This document shows positions 1-10,393 of a stretch of DNA of 64,000 nucleotides, one piece after another; position 1 is the stretch's first letter; each line of letters opens with the position of its first letter. Position numbers and translations under genes: made by a program. Origin of the DNA: Actinernus sp. WN-2022 (taxonomy: Eukaryota; Cnidaria; Anthozoa; Actiniaria; Actinernidae); contig JAOWCC010000750.1 of NCBI GenBank assembly GCA_030867875.1, forward strand, positions 1 through 64,000, in the 5' to 3' direction. Below the pieces are notes generated by a model. The model was not told the DNA's origin. It saw nothing but the letters and a program-made list of their open reading frames with translations, and ran no database searches.

Positions 1-176
1 GCAAATTCATAGATTCCTGACCGCGAGCTAATATTAAAAACGTCGAATGTGCCGTAAATTTCTCAAACGGAGAGATTCCATCTTTCCAGCAAATTCATAG
101 ATTCCTGACCGCGAGCTAATATTAAAAACGTCGAATGTGCCGTAAATTTCTCAAACGGAGAGATTCCATCTTTCCA

Positions 177-3100
177 GGAAATTCATAGATTCCTGACCGC
201 GAGCTAATATTAAAAACGTCGAATGTGCCGTAAAATTCTCAAACGGAGAGATTCCATCTTTCCAGCAAATTCATAGATTCCTGACCGCGAGCTAATATTA
301 AAAACGTCGAATGTGCCGTAAAATTCTCAACCGGAGAGATTCCATCTTTCCAGCAAATTCATAGATTCCTGACCGCGAGCTAATATTAAAAACGTCGAAT
401 GTGCCGTAAATTTCTCAAACGGAGAGATTCCATCTTTCCAACAAATTCATAGATTCCTGATCGCGAGCTAATATTAAAAACGTCGAATGTGCCGTAAAAT
501 TCTCAAACGGAGAGATTCCATCTTTCCAGCAAATTCATAGATTCCTGACCGCGAGCTAATATTAAAAACGTCGAATGTGCCGTAAAATTCTCAAACGGAG
601 AGATTCCATCTTTCCAGCAAATTCATAGATTCCTGACCGCGAGCTAATATTAAAAACGTCGAATGTGCCGTAAATTTCTCAAACGGAGAGATTCCATCTT
701 TCCAGCAAATTCATAGATTCCTGACCGCGAGCTAATATTAAAAACGTCGAATGTGCCGTAAAATTCTCAAACGGAGAGATTCCATCTTTCCAGCAAATTC
801 ATAGATTCCTGACCGCGAGCTAATATTAAAAACGTCGAATGTGCCGTAAAATTCTCAAGCGGAGAGATTCCATCTTTCCAGCAAATTCATAGATTCCTGA
901 CCGCGAGCTAATATTAAAAACGTCGAATGTGCCGTAAAATTCTCAAACGGAGAGATTCCATCTTTCCAGCAAATTCATAGATTCCTGACCGCGAGCTAAT
1001 ATTAAAAACGTCGAATGTGCCGTAAATTTCTCAACGGAGAGATTCCATCTTTCCAACAAATTCATAGATTCCTGATCGCGAGCTAATATTAAAAACGTCG
1101 AATTTGCCGTAAAATTCTCAAACGGAGAGATTCCATCTTTCCAGCAAATTCATAGATTCCTGACCGCGAGCTAATATTAAAAACGTCGAATGTGCCGTAA
1201 AATTCTCAACGGAGAGATTCCATCTTTCCAGCAAATTCATAGATTCCTGACCGCGAGCTAATATTAAAAACGTCGAATGTGCCGTAAAATTTCTCAAACG
1301 GAGAGATTCCATCTTTCCAGCAAATTCATAGATTCCTGATCGCGAGCTAATATTAAAAACGTCGAATGTGCCGTAAAATTCTCAAACGGAGAGATTCCAT
1401 CTTTCCAGCAAATTCATAGATTCCTGACCGCGAGCTAATATTAAAAACGTCGAATGTGCCGTAAAATTCTCAAACGGAGAGATTCCATCTTTCCAGCAAA
1501 TTCATAGATTCCTGACCGCGAGCTAATATTAAAAACGTCGAATGTGCCGTAAAATTCTCAAGCGGAGAGATTCCATCTTTCCAGCAAATTCATAGATTCC
1601 TGACCGCGAGCTAATATTAAAAACGTCGAATGTGCCGTAAAATTCTCAAACGGAGAGATTCCATCTTTCCAGCAAATTCATAGATTCCTGACCGCGAGCT
1701 AATATTAAAAACGTCGAATGTGCCGTAAATTTCTCAAACGGAGAGATTCCATCTTTCCAGCAAATTCATAGATTCCTGATCGCGAGCTAATATTAAAAAC
1801 GTCGAATGTGCCGTAAAATTCTCAAACGGAGAGATTCCATCTTTCCAGCAAATTCATAGATTCCTGACCGCGAGCTAATATTAAAAACGTCGAATGTGCC
1901 GTAAAATTCTCAAACGGAGAGATTCCATCTTTCCAGCAAATTCATAGATTCCTGACCGCGAGCTAATATTAAAAACGTCGAATGTGCCGTAAAATTCTCA
2001 AACGGAGAGATTCCATCTTTCCAGCAAATTCATAGATTCCTGACCGCGAGCTAATATTAAAAACGTCGAATGTGCCGTAAAATTCTCAAACGGAGAGATT
2101 CCATCTTTCCAGCAAATTCATAGATTCCTGACCGCGAGCTAATATTAAAAACGTCGAATGTGCCGTAAATTTCTCAAACGGAGAGATTCCATCTTTCCAG
2201 CAAATTCATAGATTCCTGATCGCGAGCTAATATTAAAAACGTCGAATGTGCCGTAAAATTCTCAAACGGAGAGATTCCATCTTTCCAGCAAATTCATAGA
2301 TTCCTGACCGCGAGCTAATATTAAAAACGTCGAATGTGCCGTAAAATTCTCAAACGGAGAGATTCCATCTTTCCAGCAAATTCATAGATTCCTGATCGCG
2401 AGCTAATATTAAAAACGTCGAATGTGCCGTAAAATTCTCAAACGGAGAGATTCCATCTTTCCAGCAAATTCATACATTCCTGACCGCGAGCTAATATTAA
2501 AAACGTCGAATGTGCCGTAAAATTCTCAAACGGAGAGATTCCATCTTTCCAGCAAATTCATAGATTCCTGATCGCGAGCTAATATTGAAAACGTCGAATG
2601 TGCCGTAAATTTCTCAAACGGAGAGATTCCATCTTTCCAGCAAATTCATAGATTCCTGACCGCGAGCTAATATTAAAAACGTCGAATGTGCCGTAAATTT
2701 CTCAAACGGAGAGATTCCATCTTTCCAGCAAATTCATAGATTCCTGATCGCGAGCTAATATTAAAAACGTCGAATGTGCCGTAAAATTCTCAAACGGAGA
2801 GATTCCATCTTTCCAGCAAATTCATAGATTCCTGACCGCGAGCTAATATTAAAAACGTCGAATGTGCCGTAAAATTCTCAAACGGAGAGATTCCATCTTT
2901 CCAGCAAATTCATAGATTCCTGACCGCGAGCTAATATTAAAAACGTCGAATGTGCCGTAAAATTCTCAAACGGAGAGATTCCATCTTTCCAGCAAATTCA
3001 TAGATTCCTGACCGCGAGCTAATATTAAAAACGTCGAATGTGCCGTAAAATTCTCAAACGGAGAGATTCCATCTTTCCAGCAAATTCATAGATTCCTGAC

Positions 3101-5719
3101 CGCGAGCTAATATTAAAAACGTCGAATGTGCCGTAAAATTCTCAAACGGAGAGATTCCATCTTTCCAGCAAATTCATAGATTCCTGACCGCGAGCTAATA
3201 TTAAAAACGTCGAATGTGCCGTAAATTTCTCAAACGGAGAGATTCCATCTTTCCAGCAAATTCATAGATTCCTGATCGCGAGCTAATATTAAAAACGTCG
3301 AATGTGCCGTAAAATTCTCAAACGGAGAGATTCCATCTTTCCAGCAAATTCATAGATTCCTGACCGCGAGCTAATATTAAAAACGTCGAATGTGCCGTAA
3401 AATTCTCAAACGGAGAGATTCCATCTTTCCAGCAAATTCATAGATTCCTGACCGCGAGCTAATATTAAAAACGTCGAATGTGCCGTAAAATTCTCAAACG
3501 GAGAGATTCCATCTTTCCAGCAAATTCATAGATTCCTGACCGCGAGCTAATATTAAAAACGTCGAATGTGCCGTAAATTTCTCAAACGGAGAGATTCCAT
3601 CTTTCCAGCAAATTCATAGATTCCTGATCGCGAGCTAATATTAAAAACGTCGAATGTGCCGTAAAATTCTCAAACGGAGAGATTCCATCTTTCCAGCAAA
3701 TTCATAGATTCCTGACCGCGAGCTAATATTAAAAACGTCGAATGTGCCGTAAAATTCTCAAACGGAGAGATTCCATCTTTCCAGCAAATTCATAGATTCC
3801 TGACCGCGAGCTAATATTAAAAACGTCGAATGTGCCGTAAATTTCTCAAACGGAGAGATTCCATCTTTCCAGCAAATTCATAGATTCCTGATCGCGAGCT
3901 AATATTAAAAACGTCGAATGTGCCGTAAAATTCTCAAACGGAGAGATTCCATCTTTCCAGCAAATTCATAGATTCCTGACCGCGAGCTAATATTAAAAAC
4001 GTCGAATGTGCCGTAAAATTCTCAAACGGAGAGATTCCATCTTTCCAGCAAATTCATAGATTCCTGACCGCGAGCTAATATTAAAAACGTCGAATGTGCC
4101 GTAAATTTCTCAAACGGAGAGATTCCATCTTTCCAGGAAATTCATAGATTCCTGACCGCGAGCTAATATTAAAAACGTCGAATGTGCCGTAAAATTCTCA
4201 AACGGAGAGATTCCATCTTTCCAGCAAATTCATAGATTCCTGACCGCGAGCTAATATTAAAAACGTCGAATGTGCCGTAAAATTCTCAACCGGAGAGATT
4301 CCATCTTTCCAGCAAATTCATAGATTCCTGACCGCGAGCTAATATTAAAAACGTCGAATGTGCCGTAAATTTCTCAAACGGAGAGATTCCATCTTTCCAA
4401 CAAATTCATAGATTCCTGATCGCGAGCTAATATTAAAAACGTCGAATGTGCCGTAAATTTCTCAAACGGAGAGATTCCATCTTTCCAGCAAATTCATAGA
4501 TTCCTGATCGCGAGCTAATATTAAAAACGTCGAATGTGCCGTAAAATTCTCAAACGGAGAGATTCCATCTTTCCAGCAAATTCATAGATTCCTGACCGCG
4601 AGCTAATATTAAAAACGTCGAATGTGCCGTAAAATTCTCAAACGGAGAGATTCCATCTTTCCAGCAAATTCATAGATTCCTGACCGCGAGCTAATATTAA
4701 AAACGTCGAATGTGCCGTAAAATTCTCAAACGGAGAGATTCCATCTTTCCAGCAAATTCATAGATTCCTGACCGCGAGCTAATATTAAAAACGTCGAATG
4801 TGCCGTAAATTTCTCAAACGGAGAGATTCCATCTTTCCAGCAAATTCATAGATTCCTGATCGCGAGCTAATATTAAAAACGTCGAATGTGCCGTAAAATT
4901 CTCAAACGGAGAGATTCCATCTTTCCAGCAAATTCATAGATTCCTGACCGCGAGCTAATATTAAAAACGTCGAATGTGCCGTAAAATTCTCAAACGGAGA
5001 GATTCCATCTTTCCAGCAAATTCATAGATTCCTGACCGCGAGCTAATATTAAAAACGTCGAATGTGCCGTAAATTTCTCAAACGGAGAGATTCCATCTTT
5101 CCAGCAAATTCATAGATTCCTGATCGCGAGCTAATATTAAAAACGTCGAATGTGCCGTAAAATTCTCAAACGGAGAGATTCCATCTTTCCAGCAAATTCA
5201 TAGATTCCTGACCGCGAGCTAATATTAAAAACGTCGAATGTGCCGTAAAATTCTCAAACGGAGAGATTCCATCTTTCCAGCAAATTCATAGATTCCTGAC
5301 CGCGAGCTAATATTAAAAACGTCGAATGTGCCGTAAATTTCTCAAACGGAGAGATTCCATCTTTCCAGGAAATTCATAGATTCCTGACCGCGAGCTAATA
5401 TTAAAAACGTCGAATGTGCCGTAAAATTCTCAAACGGAGAGATTCCATCTTTCCAGCAAATTCATAGATTCCTGACCGCGAGCTAATATTAAAAACGTCG
5501 AATGTGCCGTAAAATTCTCAACCGGAGAGATTCCATCTTTCCAGCAAATTCATAGATTCCTGACCGCGAGCTAATATTAAAAACGTCGAATGTGCCGTAA
5601 ATTTCTCAAACGGAGAGATTCCATCTTTCCAACAAATTCATAGATTCCTGATCGCGAGCTAATATTAAAAACGTCGAATGTGCCGTAAAATTCTCAAACG
5701 GAGAGATTCCATCTTTCCA
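177..5719. repeat. Recurring four-monomer variant haplotype in the 88-bp array
   Basis: The same ordered set of monomer variants starts at 177, 4136 and 5368. The first monomer begins GGA, the second carries CAACCGG, the third carries GTAAATTTCTC, and the fourth begins ACA with CTGATCGCG. The starts are 3959 and 1232 bases apart, which is 45 monomers (less one base of indel) and exactly 14 monomers. The first two members recur at 7214 and 7302, but the next two do not. Four linked rare variants repeating in order are best explained by duplication of multi-monomer blocks rather than independent mutation. The coordinates span the three complete copies and the unrelated monomers between them. 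Confidence 0.85.
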
Positions 5720-8269
5720 GCAAATTCATAGATTCCTGACCGCGAGCTAATATTAAAAACGTCGAATGTGCCGTAAAATTCTCAAACGGAGAGATTCCAT
5801 CTTTCCAGCAAATTCATAGATTCCTGACCGCGAGCTAATATTAAAAACGTCGAATGTGCCGTAAATTTCTCAAACGGAAAGATTCCATCTTTCCAGCAAA
5901 TTCATAGATTCCTGATCGCGAGCTAATATTAAAAACGTCGAATGTGCCGTAAAATTCTCAAACGGAGAGATTCCATCTTTCCAGCAAATTCATAGATTCC
6001 TGACCGCGAGCTAATATTAAAACGTCGAATGTGCCGTAAAATTCTCAAACGGAGAGATTCCATCTTTCCAGCAAATTCATAGATTCCTGACCGCGAGCTA
6101 ATATTAAAAACGTCGAATGTGCCGTAAAATTCTCAAACGGAGAGATTCCATCTTTCCAGCAAATTCATAGATTCCTGACCGCGAGCTAATATTAAAAACG
6201 TCGAATGTGCCGTAAAATTCTCAAACGGAGAGATTCCATCTTTCCAGCAAATTCATAGATTCCTGACCGCGAGCTAATATTAAAAACGTCGAATGTGCCG
6301 TAAAATTCTCAAACGGAGAGATTCCATCTTTCCAGCAAATTCATAGATTCCTGACCGCGAGCTAATATTAAAAACGTCGAATGTGCCGTAAATTTCTCAA
6401 ACGGAGAGATTCCATCTTTCCAGCAAATTCATAGATTCCTGATCGCGAGCTAATATTAAAAACGTCGAATGTGCCGTAAAATTCTCAAACGGAGAGATTC
6501 CATCTTTCCAGCAAATTCATAGATTCCTGACCGCGAGCTAATATTAAAAACGTCGAATGTGCCGTAAAATTCTCAAACGGAGAGATTCCATCTTTCCAGC
6601 AAATTCATAGATTCCTGACCGCGAGCTAATATTAAAAACGTCGAATGTGCCGTAAATTTCTCAAACGGAGAGATTCCATCTTTCCAGCAAATTCATAGAT
6701 TCCTGATCGCGAGCTAATATTAAAAACGTCGAATGTGCCGTAAAATTCTCAAACGGAGAGATTCCATCTTTCCAGCAAATTCATAGATTCCTGACCGCGA
6801 GCTAATATTAAAAACGTCGAATGTGCCGTAAAATTCTCAAACGGAGAGATTCCATCTTTCCAGCAAATTCATAGATTCCTGACCGCGAGCTAATATTAAA
6901 AACGTCGAATGTGCCGTAAATTTCTCAAACGGAGAGATTCCATCTTTCCAGCAAATTCATAGATTCCTGACCGCGAGCTAATATTAAAAACGTCGAATGT
7001 GCCGTAAATTTCTCAAACGGAGAGATTCCATCTTTCCAGGAAATTCATAGATTCCTGACCGCGAGCTAATATTAAAAACGTCGAATGTGCCGTAAATTTC
7101 TCAACGGAGAGATTCCATCTTTCCAGCAAATTCATAGATTCCTGACCGCGAGCTAATATTAAAAACGTCGAATGTGCCGTAAATTTCTCAAACGGAGAGA
7201 TTCCATCTTTCCAGGAAATTCATAGATTCCTGACCGCGAGCTAATATTAAAAACGTCGAATGTGCCGTAAAATTCTCAAACGGAGAGATTCCATCTTTCC
7301 AGCAAATTCATAGATTCCTGACCGCGAGCTAATATTAAAAACGTCGAATGTGCCGTAAAATTCTCAACCGGAGAGATTCCATCTTTCCAGCAAATTCATA
7401 GATTCCTGACCGCGAGCTAATATTAAAAACGTCGAATGTGCCGTAAAATTCTCAAGCGGAGAGATTCCATCTTTCCAGCAAATTCATAGATTCCTGACCG
7501 CGAGCTAATATTAAAAACGTCGAATGTGCCGTAAAATTCTCAAACGGAGAGATTCCATCTTTCCAGCAAATTCATAGATTCCTGACCGCGAGCTAATATT
7601 AAAAACGTCGAATGTGCCGTAAATTTCTCAAACGGAGAGATTCCATCTTTCCAGCAAATTCATAGATTCCTGATCGCGAGCTAATATTAAAAACGTCGAA
7701 TGTGCCGTAAAATTCTCAAACGGAGAGATTCCATCTTTCCAGCAAATTCATAGATTCCTGACCGCGAGCTAATATTAAAAACGTCGAATGTGCCGTAAAA
7801 TTCTCAAACGGAGAGATTCCATCTTTCCAGCAAATTCATAGATTCCTGACCGCGAGCTAATATTAAAAACGTCGAATGTGCCGTAAAATTCTCAAACGGA
7901 GAGATTCCATCTTTCCAGCAAATTCATAGATTCCTGACCGCGAGCTAATATTAAAAACGTCGAATGTGCCGTAAAATTCTCAAACGGAGAGATTCCATCT
8001 TTCCAGCAAATTCATAGATTCCTGACCGCGAGCTAATATTAAAAACGTCGAATGTGCCGTAAATTTCTCAAACGGAGAGATTCCATCTTTCCAGCAAATT
8101 CATAGATTCCTGATCGCGAGCTAATATTAAAAACGTCGAATGTGCCGTAAAATTCTCAAACGGAGAGATTCCATCTTTCCAGCAAATTCATAGATTCCTG
8201 ACCGCGAGCTAATATTAAAAACGTCGAATGTGCCGTAAAATTCTCAAACGGAGAGATTCCATCTTTCCA

Positions 8270-8885
8270 GCAAATTCATAGATTCCTGATCGCGAGCTAA
8301 TATTAAAAACGTCGAATGTGCCGTAAAATTCTCAAACGGAGAGATTCCATCTTTCCAGCAAATTCATACATTCCTGACCGCGAGCTAATATTAAAAACGT
8401 CGAATGTGCCGTAAAATTCTCAAACGGAGAGATTCCATCTTTCCAGCAAATTCATAGATTCCTGATCGCGAGCTAATATTGAAAACGTCGAATGTGCCGT
8501 AAAATTCTCAAACGGAGAGATTCCATCTTTCCAGCAAATTCATAGATTCCTGACCGCGAGCTAATATTAAAAACGTCGAATGTGCCGTAAAATTCTCAAA
8601 CGGAGAGATTCCATCTTTCCAGCAAATTCATAGATTCCTGATCGCGAGCTAATATTAAAAACGTCGAATGTGCCGTAAAATTCTCAAACGGAGAGATTCC
8701 ATCTTTCCAGCAAATTCATACATTCCTGACCGCGAGCTAATATTAAAAACGTCGAATGTGCCGTAAAATTCTCAAACGGAGAGATTCCATCTTTCCAGCA
8801 AATTCATAGATTCCTGATCGCGAGCTAATATTGAAAACGTCGAATGTGCCGTAAAATTCTCAAACGGAGAGATTCCATCTTTCCA
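8270..8885. repeat. 352-bp (four-monomer) tandem duplication at the right end of the 88-bp array
   Basis: Two rare variants mark this block: CATACATT (at 8369 and 8721) and AATATTGAAAACG (at 8481 and 8833). Each pair is exactly 352 bases apart, which is four monomers. The only other place with the same pair is around 2475 and 2587, again 112 bases apart, in a block from about 2376 to 2727. The right end therefore looks like a copy of an internal block about 5.9 kb away, doubled locally next to the array border. The second copy is incomplete and runs into the truncated monomer at the junction. Confidence 0.85.
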
Positions 8886-8917
8886 GCAAATTCATAGATT
8901 CCAGCAAATTCATAGAT
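8886..8917. repeat. Collapsed monomer at the junction of the two satellites
   Basis: After the last complete 88-bp monomer comes monomer positions 1-17 (ending ATTCC), then directly position 88 and positions 1-14 of another monomer, ending CATAGAT at 8917. The missing 70 bases lie between two TTCC tetramers (monomer positions 14-17 and 84-87), so the sequence looks like a microhomology deletion. The heptamer array begins at 8918 with GAATGAC GAATCAG and is already in its final 7-bp phase. There is no spacer between the arrays; the bases GAT fit both sides. No transposon end or target-site duplication is visible. Confidence 0.9.
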
Positions 8918-9650
8918 GAATGACGAATCAGGAATGATGAATGATGAATGATGAATCAGGAATGATGAATGATGAATCAGGAATCAGGAATGATGAATCA
9001 GGAATAAGGAATGATGAATGAGGTATGATGAATGATGAATCAGGAATGATGAATCAGGAATGATGAATCAGGAATCAGGAATCAGGAATGATGAATCAGG
9101 AATAAGGAATGATGAATCAGGAATGATGAATGATGAGTCAGTAATCAGGAATGATGAATCAGGAATGATGAATCAGGAATCAGGAATGATGAATCAGGAA
9201 TCAGGAATGATGATTCAGGAATTATGGATGATGAATCAGGAATGATGAATTATGAATCAGGAATGATGAATCAGGAATCAGGAATGATGAATGATGAATC
9301 AGGAATGATGAATTAGGAATCAGGAATGATGAATGATGAATCAGGAATCAGCAATGATGAATGATGAATCAGGAATCAGCAATGATGAATCAGGAATCAG
9401 GAATGATGAATCAGGAATAATGAATGATGGATCAGGAATGATGAATCAGGAATGATGAATCAGGAATGATGAATCAGGAATGATGAATCAGGAATCAGGA
9501 ATGATGAATGATGAATCAGAAATCAGGAATGATGAATCAGGAATGATGAATCAGGAATCAGGAATCAGGAATGATGAATCAGGAATGATGAATGATGAAT
9601 CAGGAATGATGAATCAGGAATGATGAATCAGCAATGATGAATCAGGAATC
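8918..9650. repeat. Less regular edge of the heptamer array
   Basis: The first 700 or so bases keep the 7-bp phase but hold many one-off units, for example GAGGTAT (near 9020), GATTCAG followed by GAATTAT and GGATGAT (near 9210-9230), and GAGTCAG followed by TAATCAG (near 9135). I do not see this segment repeated as a block elsewhere in the window. This fits the known tendency of satellite edges to escape homogenisation; calling it an ageing edge is inference. Confidence 0.6.
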
Positions 9651-10068
9651 AGGAATCAGGAATGATGAATCAGGAATGATGAATGATGAATCAGGAAAGA
9701 TGAATCAGGAATGATGAATCAGCAATGATGAATGATGAATCAGGAATCAGCAATGATGAATCAGGAATCAGGAATGATGAATCAGGAATGATGAATCAGG
9801 AATGATGAATCAGGAATCAGGAATGATGAATCAGGAATGATGAATCAGGAATCAGGAATGATGAATGATGAATCAGCAATGATGATTCAGGAATCAGGAA
9901 TGATGAATTATGAATCAGTAATCAGCAATGATGAATCAGGAATCAGGAATGATGAATCAGGAATGATGAATCAGGAATGATGAATGATGAATCAGGAATG
10001 ATGAATGATGAATCAGGAATGATGAATGATGAATCAGGAATGATGAATCAGGAATTAGGAATCAGGAG

Positions 10069-10078
10069 TGATTAATCA
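10069..10078. other. TGATTAATCA palindrome (first of a recurrent set)
   Basis: The pair of variant units GAGTGAT and TAATCAG creates a perfect 10-base palindrome, TGATTAATCA. It recurs dozens of times, roughly every 230 to 1500 bases, always preceded by GGAATCAGGAG or GGAG and nearly always in the same context; the last full one is at 63174-63183. It contains ATTA and TAAT cores of the kind bound by homeodomain proteins. Whether anything binds it is unknown. Confidence 0.85.
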
Positions 10079-10386
10079 GGAATCAGGAATGATGAATCAA
10101 GAATCAGGAATGATGAATCAGGAATGAGGAATGATCAACCAGGAATCAGGAATGATGAATCAGGAATGAGGAATGATGAATCAGGAATGATGAATGATGA
10201 ATCAGGAATCAGGAATCAGGAATGATGAATCAGGAATGATGAATGATGAATGATGAATCGGGAATGATGAATCAGGAATCAGGAATCAGGAATGATGAAT
10301 CAGGAATCAGGAATGATGAATGATGAATCAGGAATCAGGAATGATGAATCAGGAATAAGGAATGATGAATCAGGAATGATGAATGA

Positions 10387-10393
10387 TGAGTCA
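10387..10393. other. TGAGTCA site in the 131-codon marker block (recurrent)
   Basis: A unit change to GAGTCAG after GAATGAT gives TGAGTCA, the exact consensus for AP-1/GCN4-type bZIP factors. It is present in each copy of the marker block (10292, 11671, 15031, 17152, 18531, 21548 and later), in some other blocks, and once at 9134-9140. The common unit pair gives TGAATCA, one base away from it, many hundreds of times. Presence is certain; function is not implied. Confidence 0.8.

Larger units (their letters stand above)
1..8885. repeat. 88-bp satellite array, 101 complete monomers
   Basis: A head-to-tail array of an 88-bp monomer that begins GCAAATTCATAGATTCC and ends GAGATTCCATCTTTCCA. Counting units gives 101 full copies: 101 x 88 less a net 3 bases of indels equals 8885. 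The indels are one base lost near 1034, 1208, 6020 and 7104, and one gained near 1290. Monomer GC is about 40% (35 of 88), and each monomer holds six CpG dinucleotides and one TAATATTA palindrome with an SspI site (AATATT). Copies differ at a handful of recurrent positions: CTGACCGCG or CTGATCGCG; GTAAATTTCTC or GTAAAATTCTC; first bases GCA, GGA or ACA; and CAAACGG, CAACCGG or CAAGCGG. The array starts at or before base 1, so its left edge is not seen. The size and organisation are typical of eukaryotic heterochromatic satellites. I do not recognise the family. Confidence 0.97.

Noticed and set aside
1118..1312. 64-codon open frame on the minus strand in the 88-bp array
   Set aside because: It exists only because a one-base deletion near 1208 makes one monomer 87 bases (29 codons), so two monomers are read in one frame. 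Normal 88-base monomers shift frame and meet stops.
1..8885. CRISPR array
   Set aside because: The repeats are directly adjacent, with no unique spacers; the whole 88 bases are conserved from copy to copy.
1..8885. CENP-B box or other known centromere-protein box in the 88-bp monomer
   Set aside because: No stretch matches the CENP-B box pattern (TTCG....A..CGGG); the CAAACGGAGAG segment shares only a few bases.
1..8885. TATA-like promoter at CTAATATTAAAAACG in each monomer
   Set aside because: An AT-rich palindrome in every monomer is not evidence of a promoter; there is no downstream gene or transcript signal.
8886..8917. Transposon insertion site at the junction
   Set aside because: No terminal inverted repeats, no target-site duplication and no element sequence; only monomer fragments and microhomology are present.
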